From NCBI GenBank assembly GCA_900752195.1, contig CAADUJ010000012.1:1-64000 (forward strand): a stretch of DNA of 64,000 bases, in the 5' to 3' direction. The notes beneath the pieces are model-generated. The model was not told where the DNA came from and did no database searches. It saw only the letters and a list, made by a program, of their open reading frames with translations. Each line of letters opens with the position of its first letter. Position 1 is the stretch's first letter. The translations under genes and the position numbers were made by a program. The DNA comes from an uncultured Negativicutes bacterium. GTDB taxonomy: Bacteria; Bacillota; Negativicutes; Veillonellales; Megasphaeraceae. Below are positions 44,397 through 53,381 of this stretch, in pieces.

Positions 44397-45500
44397 ATGA
44401 AGCTTAGCATAAAGACGTTTCTCGTTACGTGCCTTATGACGGGGGCGGCAGCATATGTATCGGCCATGAATGTACACGTCCAGGATGCACCTATCCGAAC
44501 TGTATTGACCGGCCTTGCGCAAAGCAGCGGCCTCAATGTCATCGTTGACGATACCGTCGAAGGCACTGTTTCCATCGAGCTTACCGGTGTGACGGCGACG
44601 GAGGCAATGGAATGTATTGCCGAGAGTCAGAATCTATTGTATAATCGCAAAGGCAATGTCATTATCATTACGGCAGGCCGGTCCTATGACAACGCCAAGA
44701 GGGCGTATACATGGAAATTAAAACATGCTGATACAGAAACCGTAAAAAAAGCGGCTGAAGCCGTCGTGTCAGAAGGTCAGGTGAAAGCTCATGGTGATAC
44801 GAATTCCCTCGTCTTTGGCGGTTCTGTTCAAGATGCAGCCGCCGTTGACCGCATCGTACAGGAACTGGATGTAGTGCCCCGACAAGTCGACGTATCTGTG
44901 GAAATCGTATCTCTCAATAAAGAGGCCATGAAGGAACTTGGCATCCAGTGGAACTGGTCCTCTGTATCGGGCGGTCCAGGCCACACAGAACAGTTTGCAT
45001 ATGGCGCTACTGTCCATGCCATGATTAATGAAGGGAAGGCGAACATCCTGGCCCGTCCCCATCTGATGGCGCTCAATGGTAAGGAAGCACAGATTCTGAT
45101 TGGCGACCGCATCCCTGTTTTGACAGAACATCTTTCTAACGGAGAGACGACAACGACGACGGACTATGAAGACGCTGGTATCAAGCTGAACTATACGCCC
45201 CGCATCCACGACGACGGAAGCGTGACAGCCCACATCAAAGCTGAAGTGAGCATGCCGCAACTCGTGCCGGAGTTAAAAGCGTATCGCATCATGACGCGCC
45301 GTGCTGAAACAGAGGTGCATATGGATAACGATGAAGCCCTTATCTTAGGAGGCCTCATCAGCAGGGAAGAGATTGATAATCTGCGTAAGGTTCCCCTTTT
45401 AGGAAATCTTCCCGTCTTGGGACGCCTTTTTAGGTATCACTATAAAAGCAATAAAGAAACGGAGCTCGTCATCATAATTCGATCTCATGTCGTTTCATAA
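44397..45500 (+). CDS. Short type II/IV secretin (GspD/PilQ family)
   Basis: The 367-residue protein has a signal peptide (cut near residue 21), a STN-like N0 domain (VQDAPIRTVLTGLAQSSGLNVIVDD), one N1-like repeat ending VDRIVQELDV near residue 158, and the secretin beta domain with ARPHLMALNGKEAQILIGDRIPV near residue 218, the LNYTPRI block near residue 262 and EALILGGLISREE...VPLLGNLPVLGRLF near residue 310. It forms an outer-membrane ring, so the cell is diderm. It is about half the length of PilQ. AAAGGAG precedes the ATG. Other pilus genes are not in the window. Confidence 0.88.
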   Translation: MKLSIKTFLVTCLMTGAAAYVSAMNVHVQDAPIRTVLTGLAQSSGLNVIVDDTVEGTVSIELTGVTATEAMECIAESQNLLYNRKGNVIIITAGRSYDNAKRAYTWKLKHADTETVKKAAEAVVSEGQVKAHGDTNSLVFGGSVQDAAAVDRIVQELDVVPRQVDVSVEIVSLNKEAMKELGIQWNWSSVSGGPGHTEQFAYGATVHAMINEGKANILARPHLMALNGKEAQILIGDRIPVLTEHLSNGETTTTTDYEDAGIKLNYTPRIHDDGSVTAHIKAEVSMPQLVPELKAYRIMTRRAETEVHMDNDEALILGGLISREEIDNLRKVPLLGNLPVLGRLFRYHYKSNKETELVIIIRSHVVS

Positions 45501-45518
45501 AAGAAAGGAAGTCTTTTC

Positions 45519-45893
45519 ATGGAAGCAATTGTAAGTGTAGCCATCGGCAGCGGTATCGGAGCTGTCCTTCGGTATGGCGTGACCATTCTTGCCAATTTGC
45601 ATGGCGGCATGGAATTCTCTTATGGAACTATTTTGGTTAACCTTATCGGCTCTTTCTGTATTGGCGTATTATTCGTCTTTTTCGCGTCTCATACGGAACT
45701 GTCACCTTATGTAAAGCTCTTTTTTGTGACAGGGTTACTCGGTGGCTTTACGACGTTTTCTACGTATAATATGGAACTTTTGACTATGGCTATCAGTGGG
45801 CAACTCTTTCATGCCCTGCTGTATTTGTGTCTCCATGTCGTAGGAGGCTTCCTTTGTTGCTGGCTGGGATTTGCAGTAGGCCAGGGCATATAA
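45519..45893 (+). CDS. crcB: Fluoride-specific ion channel
   Basis: The 124-residue protein has four hydrophobic segments and the FluC hallmarks GGFTTFSTYN near residue 75 and a conserved Asn in the second helix (TILVNLIGSF, residues about 38-47). It exports fluoride as an antiparallel dimer. There is one copy here, so it is presumably a homodimer. No fluoride riboswitch precedes it, only an 18-base gap with AAAGGAAG. Confidence 0.92.
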   Translation: MEAIVSVAIGSGIGAVLRYGVTILANLHGGMEFSYGTILVNLIGSFCIGVLFVFFASHTELSPYVKLFFVTGLLGGFTTFSTYNMELLTMAISGQLFHALLYLCLHVVGGFLCCWLGFAVGQGI

Positions 45894-45943
45894 AAAGTGA
45901 GGACGAGGAACGGAATCGTTCCTCGTCCTCACTTTTTATATGC
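45886..45943. terminator. 27-bp perfect inverted repeat, bidirectional terminator
   Basis: Positions 45886-45912 and 45917-45943 are exact complements around the loop GAAT, with an AT-rich outer part and a GC-rich inner part. It overlaps the crcB stop and ends two bases before the brnQ stop, serving both convergent genes. Confidence 0.85.
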
Positions 45944-45945
45944 AA

Positions 45946-47238
45946 TCAAGCTTGAACGGGAGAATCTTTGTCATCGTGAACGACGCTGTAAATGACAGAT
46001 CCGGCGATGAAGCCAATGATGAAGGGAAGCACCCATCCAAAGCCATAGCTGGATAGGGGCGTATAACTTACGATGGCCTTTGCAAACGTCAGGCTGGAAA
46101 GTCCTGGAAGAGATTCCAGTAAGGCAAAAACCGTGACAAGGTATACAGAACCTTTGTAGGCACCATCGTTGGGAATGACAGGTGACAGGCAGCCTAACAC
46201 GAGAAGGGCCAGGCACGGTGGATAACATACGCCAAAAATCCATCCTACGTAGGTTACGATGCCATCGACACCTAAGAGCGCTGTCAGTGAAGACAAGACA
46301 GAGCATATAACAGCCACTTTCGTATAGTTTAGAGAACGGACAGTAGAACTTGTAAATTCAGCTACTGCTGCGATTTGCCCAATGGCAGTCGTAAGGCAGG
46401 CGAGGACGACGGCAATGCCCATGGGAACCATGACGCCAGAACCAACGCGCTGGATGATAGCCACAAGGAGATCTGCACGGCCTATATCCTGAGGATAATC
46501 ACCGCTCACGCAGGCGCCCATGTAGAGCAATGCGCCATAGATGAGGAAGAGAAGGATAAATGCGACGATGCCACAGTAGAGAAGGCATCGATTGCGATTG
46601 GCGATGGTAATGTACCCTTTTTCTTTAATGGCACTCATGAAGACGGCAGCCATGATAAAGCTGACGAGGACATCACCGGTGTTGTATCCTCCAAGAAAGG
46701 CATTGACGAATGGCTTTGCTACTGTCGGAGCCACTGGTGTACCCAGGGGGTTGACGATGCCGATGATGGCGATGATGACGAGAATCAACGCTAATAAGGG
46801 TGTCAAATATTTCCCGATGCGATCCATGACACAACTCTTATCAGAGACGAAGAAAAAGGCAAGGACAAAATACAGGATGACAAGAGGCAGGAAGGGTGCT
46901 GCAGGAATATTTCCCTGAATACCTAGCTGAATTGCCGTAGCGGCTGTACGCGGTATGGATACGAATGTACACACTACCATGAGTGCTGCGAGAAGAATCG
47001 TATAGGTATATTTACCGACGTGATCCGTAATGGCGTGGACATCTCCGTTGATGCCGATGACGATGAGCGTAAAAATAGGCAGGAATATTCCCGAAAGGGT
47101 GAGGCCGGATATACCGGCCAGTACGGCAGAGCCGCTTTGTAACCCTAACTGTGGTGGGAATATGAGGTTACCTGCACCAAAATACGTCGCAAAGAAAGCG
47201 AATCCTAATATAAGGATATCCCGAAACTTGATGTGCAT
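45946..47238 (-). CDS. brnQ: Branched-chain amino-acid carrier (LIVCS family)
   Basis: The 430-residue membrane protein has about 12 helices and the family start FFATYFGAGNLIFPPQLGLQSG near residue 14. LIVCS carriers import Leu, Ile and Val with Na+ or H+. ATG at 47238 sits seven bases after GGAGG. It lies 18 bases downstream of the homocysteine synthase gene, so the T-box may also control it. Confidence 0.93.
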   Translation of the reverse strand: MHIKFRDILILGFAFFATYFGAGNLIFPPQLGLQSGSAVLAGISGLTLSGIFLPIFTLIVIGINGDVHAITDHVGKYTYTILLAALMVVCTFVSIPRTAATAIQLGIQGNIPAAPFLPLVILYFVLAFFFVSDKSCVMDRIGKYLTPLLALILVIIAIIGIVNPLGTPVAPTVAKPFVNAFLGGYNTGDVLVSFIMAAVFMSAIKEKGYITIANRNRCLLYCGIVAFILLFLIYGALLYMGACVSGDYPQDIGRADLLVAIIQRVGSGVMVPMGIAVVLACLTTAIGQIAAVAEFTSSTVRSLNYTKVAVICSVLSSLTALLGVDGIVTYVGWIFGVCYPPCLALLVLGCLSPVIPNDGAYKGSVYLVTVFALLESLPGLSSLTFAKAIVSYTPLSSYGFGWVLPFIIGFIAGSVIYSVVHDDKDSPVQA

Positions 47239-47256
47239 AGTAAGACCTCCCAACGA

Positions 47257-48558
47257 TTATTTCGTCGCCTTTTCCAGAGCCTGTTCGATATCTGCAATGA
47301 GATCATCGACGTTTTCAAGACCTACAGAGATACGGATGGTACCGCTCGTGATGCCCGCTGCTTTCAATGCTTCAGGAGACAACTGCTGATGGGTCGTCGA
47401 TGCGGGATGAACGAGAAGGGACTTCGAATCGCCGACATTGGCGAGGTCCGTAAAGATTTCTGCTGAATCAATGAAGGTCCTAGCTGCTTTGTAACCATCC
47501 TTTAATTCAAAGGAGAAAATGGAACCGGTTCCCTTAGGAAAGTATTTCTGAGCTAATGTATAATATGGCGAGCTCGGCAGGGACGGGTAATTGACTTTGG
47601 CTACAGCCGGATGATTTTCTAAGAATGCAGCAATTTTCTGTGCATTCGATACGTGGCGTTCTACACGCAAGGAAAGTGATTCCAAACCTTGAATGAGGAG
47701 CCATGCATTGAAGGGACTCAAGGAAGCACCGAGGTCACGCAGGTATTTCGCGCGGACACGGGTTACAAAGCCTGCACCAGGAATATCTTTGCCAAAACTG
47801 AGACCGCCGTATGCTTCATCAGGTGCCACGATTTCGGGGAAACGGCCGGATTCTTCCCAATCAAAATCACCTTTTTCTATGATTAGGCCACCTAATGTCG
47901 TGCCATGGCCGCCGATGAACTTCGTTGCTGAATGAAGTACGATGTCGGCGCCGTGTTCGAGTGGACGAAATAAGAACGGTGTTGCAAAGGTATTATCTAC
48001 GAGAACGGGAATACCATTCTGATGCGCAATGTCGGCAATCGCTTCGAAATCAGGAATATTGACAGCCGGGTTGCCTAAGCTTTCCAGATAAATGGCTTTT
48101 GTCTTGTCCGTAATCAAGTCTGCAAAGGATTCCGGATCGTCAGGATTTGCAAATTTTACGTGAATGCCAAGATGTTTGAACGTATCTGTAAACATTTCGA
48201 CAGTGCCACCATACAGCGTAGGGGCTGCGACGATTTCATCGCCAGCGCCGGCCAGGTTGATGATGGAAAGCGAAATTGCTGCGGCGCCTGTGGCCGTTGC
48301 CAGCGCAGCGGTGCCGCCTTCGAGGGCAGCGATTCGTTTTTCCAGCACGTCCCACGTCGGGTTTGCCAGACGGGAATAGATGAAACCTGGTTTGCGAAGG
48401 GCAAACTGATCTTCACCGTCCTGTGTGTTTTCGAATACATATGACGTGGTCTGGTAAATTGGCACGGCCCGTGCACCTGTTGCCGGATCTGGTACCTGAC
48501 CTGCGTGCTGCTGTAACGTTTCAAATTTGTAGTCTTTCTTTGTGATGTCGATGCTCAT
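47257..48558 (-). CDS. metY: O-acetylhomoserine (thiol)-lyase / homocysteine synthase
   Basis: The 433-residue PLP enzyme has the Cys/Met-metabolism fold: ETLQQHAGQ start, YSRLANPTWDVLEKRIAALEGG near residue 60, the PLP-lysine motif HSATKFIGGHG near residue 209 and SLLVHPASTTHQQL near residue 376. It makes homocysteine directly from O-acetylhomoserine and sulfide. Sulfide could come from the asr genes in this window. A methionine-type T-box leader precedes it. Confidence 0.93.
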   Translation of the reverse strand: MSIDITKKDYKFETLQQHAGQVPDPATGARAVPIYQTTSYVFENTQDGEDQFALRKPGFIYSRLANPTWDVLEKRIAALEGGTAALATATGAAAISLSIINLAGAGDEIVAAPTLYGGTVEMFTDTFKHLGIHVKFANPDDPESFADLITDKTKAIYLESLGNPAVNIPDFEAIADIAHQNGIPVLVDNTFATPFLFRPLEHGADIVLHSATKFIGGHGTTLGGLIIEKGDFDWEESGRFPEIVAPDEAYGGLSFGKDIPGAGFVTRVRAKYLRDLGASLSPFNAWLLIQGLESLSLRVERHVSNAQKIAAFLENHPAVAKVNYPSLPSSPYYTLAQKYFPKGTGSIFSFELKDGYKAARTFIDSAEIFTDLANVGDSKSLLVHPASTTHQQLSPEALKAAGITSGTIRISVGLENVDDLIADIEQALEKATK

Positions 48559-48625
48559 GATTCATTCCCCCAATTGATGTAAATAAGTTAATCTCTAGTA
48601 CCCCTTGATTGTTGTGCTGTAATAA

Positions 48626-48900
48626 AAAAGCTTCCATCCCTTATATAAGGGACGGAAGCACCGTGATACCACCCAACTTCACTTAGGCCTCACGACCTAA
48701 GCCTCTTCAGGTACGCAGGCTCGAAGCCCTGAATACCATAGCACTGTAACGGGTGCACCCGGACGGCCTAACTATTCGACCAGTCTGCTCGGAGTCCATC
48801 TTCCACAAACGCTCGTGCATTCCCTTTCACCAAAGTGGGAACTCTCTGGGCCACTCCTTTTTGTGTACTCTTCTCTTCATTGCAACACTATCAAGTTGTT
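48626..48900 (-). ncRNA. T-box leader, methionine specifier
   Basis: On the minus strand the leader has Stem I (basal pair GGAGT/ACTCC), the AGAGA loop side, a GGTG terminal loop, and the specifier ATG at 48797-48799 followed by a purine and the closing strand. The antiterminator T-box core GGGTGGTATCACGG ends at 48661, and the terminator GCTTCC...GGAAGC with six T lies at 48626-48659. Uncharged Met-tRNA should allow readthrough into metY. The specifier assignment rests on the fold drawn by eye. Confidence 0.88.
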
Positions 48901-48906
48901 GACGTA

Positions 48907-48935
48907 AGTCTACCACGGAAAACGGAAGAAGTCAA
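48907..48935 (-). promoter_or_regulatory. Promoter of the T-box-metY transcript
   Basis: On the minus strand TTGACT (48935-48930) and TAGACT (48912-48907) are spaced by 17 bases, just upstream of the T-box. Confidence 0.65.
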
Positions 48936-49074
48936 TAGAAAAAGTTAAAAATATTTTGAAAATTTTGAAAATACTAACGTTTCTTGCTGCCTCATATGTA
49001 TATATTAATATATGAGATGGAAAAAGTTAAAGCTTACAATAAAAATGAAGCGAATAATTATACTGCTATTCTTT
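48936..49074. other. Intergenic region between metY promoter and nitrilase
   Basis: AT-rich, with no gene seen. CTCATAT/ATATGAG arms near 48992-49017 form a weak 7-bp hairpin that may end nitrilase transcription on the minus strand. Confidence 0.35.
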
Positions 49075-50001
49075 TTATTTGTCTTCCACGATAAGACGTA
49101 AAATGTCGGGGCGTGAATAGTGTCCCGTCGCGTCAAATTCCATGCGGCTCATGGGAACCATATCCATATCGAGATCGGCATAGATGATGGCTTCTGTATT
49201 CCATACAGGTTCTGTTACGTAGTGGCCGTAGGGATCGATGATACAACTGCCGCCAGTACACGTGTCGTCTTTCAGGCGAGCGATTTCCTCTTGTGATAAC
49301 AGGTCACTGGGATACATATCTTTCGTGAAGTACTGGTCCACGTTAAAGACGAAGCAATGACCTTCGATTGCAATGTGTTTAATCGTGTCCTGCCATTCAG
49401 GATTATCGTTCGTGTTAGGTGCCACGTAGAGGGAGATGCCTTTTTCATATAAAGCGACGCGGGCCAGGGGCATGTAATTTTCCCAGCAGATGAGCGTTCC
49501 CATCGGGCCCCATGGTGTCTGGGCAATGGGAAAATACGTTGATTTGTCATGAGAATCGGCCCAGATGTACCGTTCTGCGCCAGTCGGTTTAATCTTGCGA
49601 TGGTGTGCTACAATCTTGCCTTCCGGTGAGATGACGAGGTTGGAACAATAAAGAGAGCAGTTGACACTGTCCCGTTCGGTGATACCGATGCTCACATATG
49701 CCTGGGCATTTATAGCGGCTTCCTTGAGGCAGGCGATGTCGTAGGGGACGATGACGGCATTATCGTAGTACCGTTTCCAGTCAATGCGGCCTTTCTCGCT
49801 ACGGCTGCCTACGTTGAAGCCAAACGTGAGACCGTACGGATAGCATGGGACCAGCGATTCTGGGAAGACGATGAGTTGCGCGCCTTCCTGGCTAGCCTGA
49901 CGGATTTGCTGGACGACTTTATCTAAGGTCGCCTTCTTATTGAACATAACCGGCGATGCCTGGACGATGGCGGCACGCAACTTTTTTTCTAATGGTAGCA
50001 T
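49075..50001 (-). CDS. Nitrilase-family C-N hydrolase
   Basis: The 308-residue enzyme has the complete Glu-Lys-Cys triad: E48 in FPESLVPCYP, Lys in HHRKIKPTGAER near residue 135, and Cys in TLICWENYMPLAR near residue 170. The CWENYMPLAR form and FPESLVPCYPYG are typical of true nitrilases rather than amidases or carbamylases. It should hydrolyse an organic nitrile to acid and ammonia, with the substrate unknown. AGGAGG precedes the ATG. It is divergent from the CoA-transferase gene. Confidence 0.9.
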   Translation of the reverse strand: MLPLEKKLRAAIVQASPVMFNKKATLDKVVQQIRQASQEGAQLIVFPESLVPCYPYGLTFGFNVGSRSEKGRIDWKRYYDNAVIVPYDIACLKEAAINAQAYVSIGITERDSVNCSLYCSNLVISPEGKIVAHHRKIKPTGAERYIWADSHDKSTYFPIAQTPWGPMGTLICWENYMPLARVALYEKGISLYVAPNTNDNPEWQDTIKHIAIEGHCFVFNVDQYFTKDMYPSDLLSQEEIARLKDDTCTGGSCIIDPYGHYVTEPVWNTEAIIYADLDMDMVPMSRMEFDATGHYSRPDILRLIVEDK

Positions 50002-50133
50002 AGTAATCCCTCCTTTTCTGATGTGCCTTTATTATACCATATCATATCCACTTTACTTACGTCGTTTCTTCCAGAGCAGGCATATTCCTAGGACGCTATG
50101 CCTATGGTATACTAGAGAACGAGGTGGTTTGTT

Positions 50134-51312
50134 ATGAAAAATCCGTTTCAAGGGATTACAGTGTTAGATTTTACACACGTTTATTCCGGACCGTACTGCA
50201 CGATGCTGCTGGCTGACCTGGGAATGCGTGTCATTAAGATAGAACGCCCCCGTATAGGTGACGATGTACGCAGTTATAAACCTTTTCGCGGCGGTGAAAG
50301 TGCTTACTTTGCTTATGTCAATCGCAATAAGGAAAGCGTCGTCCTTGATCTAAAAAGCGCTGCTGGCCGACGTGCTGCACGGGAGCTCATGAAGAAATGC
50401 GATATTGTCGTGGAAAATTTCAGCGTCGGAACGATGCAGAAGATGGGGCTTGATTACGACTCCATCAAGGAGGAACGGCCTGATCTTATTTATGCTTCTA
50501 TCTCAGGGTTTGGGCAAACCGGGCCCCTGGCCCATCGCGCGGCGTATGACGTCGTTGCTCAGGCCATGAGCGGAATCCTTCGTGTAACGGGCTTCCCGGA
50601 TACTCCGCCTGTAAAGGTAGGGGTATCCATTACGGACGCCAATGCCGGCGTTCACTGTGCTCTGTCTATCATGGCGGCACTTTACTACCGGGATAAGACC
50701 GGCCGCGGTCAGTACATTGATGTATCCATGATGGAAGCGGCCGTTTCGGTTCTGGAAAATTTTGTCGTGTCGTATACCGTAGGCGGAACGATACCAAAGC
50801 GCAACGGCAATGCCCATAATACATCGGCTCCCTTTGACGTGTTTTCTACAAAAGACGATTACGTCGCCATAGCTGCTGCAACTGACGACCAGTTTGCCCG
50901 AATGGAAAAGGCATTGGGGACCCATTTTGCCGACGATGAACGATTTACCCATAATGCGGATCGTGTCGCCCATTATGACGAACTGCGTCCTTTGCTGGAA
51001 GAGCATATCGAGCAATATACGACTGATGAAATCGTTGCCTGCCTCGATGCGGCCAAGGTATCTGTGGCTCCTCTCCTCAACATGGAGCAAATTGTTCATA
51101 ATCCACAGTTACGCCACCGTGGCACCTTTGTGACACAACATCATCCCGTTATTGGCGATTTCGAATCGCCCGGTTTTCCAGCCAAGTTCTCAGAACTAAA
51201 GACGCCTGTACGGAAAGCAGCGCCTCTCCTTGGAGAAGATACGGATGACGTGTTATCCATCATGTTGGGCATGGATGAAGCAGAACGAAAAAAAGCAAAA
51301 GGCGAGCGCTAA
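50134..51312 (+). CDS. Class III CoA-transferase (CaiB/BaiF family)
   Basis: The 392-residue protein has the family III signature: VLDFTHVYSGPYCTMLLADLG start, KIERPRIGDDVRSY near residue 35, NRNKESVVLDLKS near residue 62, the catalytic Asp in GVSITDANAGVHCAL near residue 168, and DVSMMEAA near residue 190. It moves CoA between carboxylic acids, and the substrate (formate, carnitine, crotonobetaine or a dicarboxylate) is not determined. The ABC-F gene follows about 50 bases later. Start spacing GAGGTGGTTTGTT is acceptable. Confidence 0.88.
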   Translation: MKNPFQGITVLDFTHVYSGPYCTMLLADLGMRVIKIERPRIGDDVRSYKPFRGGESAYFAYVNRNKESVVLDLKSAAGRRAARELMKKCDIVVENFSVGTMQKMGLDYDSIKEERPDLIYASISGFGQTGPLAHRAAYDVVAQAMSGILRVTGFPDTPPVKVGVSITDANAGVHCALSIMAALYYRDKTGRGQYIDVSMMEAAVSVLENFVVSYTVGGTIPKRNGNAHNTSAPFDVFSTKDDYVAIAAATDDQFARMEKALGTHFADDERFTHNADRVAHYDELRPLLEEHIEQYTTDEIVACLDAAKVSVAPLLNMEQIVHNPQLRHRGTFVTQHHPVIGDFESPGFPAKFSELKTPVRKAAPLLGEDTDDVLSIMLGMDEAERKKAKGER

Positions 51313-51362
51313 AGGTGTATCGTTGTACGGGACAGCATAAAACAAGAAAGGATAAATATAAA

Positions 51363-53297
51363 TTGGAGAGTATAAAAATACAAAAATTAAGTAAGGCCTT
51401 TGGCGTCCGAACCGTCTTCAAGGACATATCGTTTGAACTTCATCGCGGGGAACGTCTCGGTCTTATCGGGGCCAATGGAGCCGGAAAATCGACGCTCTTA
51501 AAATGTCTGATTGGCGAAGAGGACTATGATGATGGCACTTTTGTCGTATCCGAAGGTGAAACGATTGGCTATTTACAACAGGATATTACCTATGAGGAAG
51601 GCGTAACGCTGCGTCAGACCATTACCGATGCCTGGCAGGATGTACTGCGCCTGGAAGGACAGTTGAAAGCTGTCGAAAAAGAAATGCAGGTCCACCCGGA
51701 TGATGCGCTTTTAATGGACCGCTATGCCCGCATGCAGGAGCGCTTTGAATGGCTGGGAGGCTATGAATACGAGTCGATGAGCCGTAAGATCGTCCAGGGA
51801 CTGGGATTTTCCGAGGCAGATATGGATCGACCGGTCCAACGGTTTTCAGGTGGACAGAAAACGCGAATCAACTTGGCAAAAGCCCTCGTTCGGCGGCCTG
51901 ATTACCTGTTTTTGGATGAACCGACGAACCATCTCGATGTGGATATGTTGGAATGGCTTGAATCATACCTTTTATCGTATGGTGGCGGTATCCTCATCGT
52001 GTCTCATGACCGGTATTTCTTGGATCGCGTTGCAACAGGCATTCTCGAAATGAGTCATGGTTCGATTGTAAAATACAAAGGCAATTACAGTCGTTATATC
52101 GAACAGAGCCGAGAACGGCGTAAGGCTTTGGAACGGGCTTATGAAAAGCAACAAGAACACATTCACCAGACAGAAGAATATATTCGCCGCTTCAAAGCAG
52201 GTATCAAAGCCAAACAGGCACGGGGGCGTCAATCCCAGCTCAATCGGCTGGAACGGATTGAATTGGATCCGAAAGAAAGTACGCTGCATTTTTCGTTTGC
52301 GCCTGCTCAGGGCTGCGGCGAGAAGGTACTCGTCCTTGACGATATATGTGGCGGTTATGGTGATAAAAAACTCTTCGATCATTTGAAGCTTCTCATCCGC
52401 CGCGGTGAATCTGTATCTCTCATCGGTCCCAATGGGACGGGGAAGACGACGCTCCTTAAAATGATCTTAGGTGAAAAGGAGCCTGACAGCGGATTCATCA
52501 CATTAGGTAGCCGCGTCCATGTGGGATACTTTGCGCAGGAACACACTGAACTTCACGGGGCGTGGACTCTTTTAGAGGAAATCATGAATGCCTTTAGCTA
52601 TAGTGAAGAGGAGGCGCGTAGCGTCTTAGGCCATTTCCTTTTCCGCGGTGATGATGTATGCAAGGTCGTCGATAGTTTAAGCGGCGGCGAACAAGCCCGA
52701 CTGGCTCTGCTGAAATTATTTCTGCAGGGGCCTAACTTCCTCATCCTTGACGAACCGACGAACCATCTTGATATACCGACGAGGGAAATTCTGGAACAAG
52801 CTCTCCTCGATTTTGGTGGCACCTATCTCGTTGTATCCCATGACCGGTATTTCCTCGACAAGATTACGCAGCGTACAATCGTTCTGGAGAACAAGCATCT
52901 TCAAGAATACCTAGGTAATTACACGTACTATCGCGATAAGATACGGGAAGCCGAAGAAAAAGCGCAACAAGAGGCCGAAGAAGAGGCTCGGGAAAATCCT
53001 GTCAAGGTAGTAAAAAAGACATCAGCAGCGGATACGGAACGGTCTGAAAAGACCAATTCACATACGCAAATACCCCGTAAGAAGGAGCTGTCATATAGTA
53101 CGGCACAGAAACTGGAAAAGGCAGAAATGAAAATTGCCGAGTTGGAAGCGACGGTAAAGATGTATGAATTCCAGCTGAACGAACGGGAGAACCAAACAGA
53201 TCCAGAAAAGTCCATGGCCCTTACAAAGCAGCTAGAAGAAACGCAACAGGAACTGGATGACTGGTATGAAAAATGGGAAACTCTGGCAGAGGAATGA
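51363..53297 (+). CDS. ABC-F family ATPase (ribosome-associated)
   Basis: The 644-residue protein has two ABC domains without membrane parts: first Walker A GANGAGKST near residue 38, signature FSGGQKTRINLAKAL near residue 162 and Walker B LFLDEPTNHLD; second Walker A GPNGTGKTT near residue 357, signature LSGGEQARLALLKL near residue 440 and LILDEPTNHLD. A charged linker between domains (the P-site tRNA interaction motif) and a C-terminal coiled coil resemble Uup/YdiF. These proteins act on ribosomes to resolve stalls, and antibiotic protection is possible but not shown. TTG at 51363 is the best start; GTG at 51315 lacks a ribosome site. Confidence 0.88.
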   Translation: MESIKIQKLSKAFGVRTVFKDISFELHRGERLGLIGANGAGKSTLLKCLIGEEDYDDGTFVVSEGETIGYLQQDITYEEGVTLRQTITDAWQDVLRLEGQLKAVEKEMQVHPDDALLMDRYARMQERFEWLGGYEYESMSRKIVQGLGFSEADMDRPVQRFSGGQKTRINLAKALVRRPDYLFLDEPTNHLDVDMLEWLESYLLSYGGGILIVSHDRYFLDRVATGILEMSHGSIVKYKGNYSRYIEQSRERRKALERAYEKQQEHIHQTEEYIRRFKAGIKAKQARGRQSQLNRLERIELDPKESTLHFSFAPAQGCGEKVLVLDDICGGYGDKKLFDHLKLLIRRGESVSLIGPNGTGKTTLLKMILGEKEPDSGFITLGSRVHVGYFAQEHTELHGAWTLLEEIMNAFSYSEEEARSVLGHFLFRGDDVCKVVDSLSGGEQARLALLKLFLQGPNFLILDEPTNHLDIPTREILEQALLDFGGTYLVVSHDRYFLDKITQRTIVLENKHLQEYLGNYTYYRDKIREAEEKAQQEAEEEARENPVKVVKKTSAADTERSEKTNSHTQIPRKKELSYSTAQKLEKAEMKIAELEATVKMYEFQLNERENQTDPEKSMALTKQLEETQQELDDWYEKWETLAEE

Positions 53298-53314
53298 TGG
53301 CAGATAAGATACAC

Positions 53315-53364
53315 GAAAAGGGCTGTACGGCCTGACTACTCGTCAGGGCTGTACAGCCCTTTTC
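53315..53364. terminator. Bidirectional terminator between ABC-F and ychF
   Basis: GAAAAGGGCTGTAC and its complement GTACAGCCCTTTTC form a 14-bp stem with an inner CCTGAC/GTCAGG hairpin. It lies between convergent genes. Confidence 0.8.
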
Positions 53365-53381
53365 ATATTCTATACGGAACA

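Noticed and set aside
41346..45500. A possible polysaccharide locus from pgi and galE
   Set aside because: Only two sugar-nucleotide housekeeping genes are present, without glycosyltransferases or polymerase.
45501..45518. Fluoride riboswitch before crcB
   Set aside because: Only 18 bases separate the secretin stop and crcB start, so there is no room for the aptamer.
51315..51362. GTG start giving 16 more residues in ABC-F
   Set aside because: The extra residues are not typical of the family and no Shine-Dalgarno lies before the GTG.
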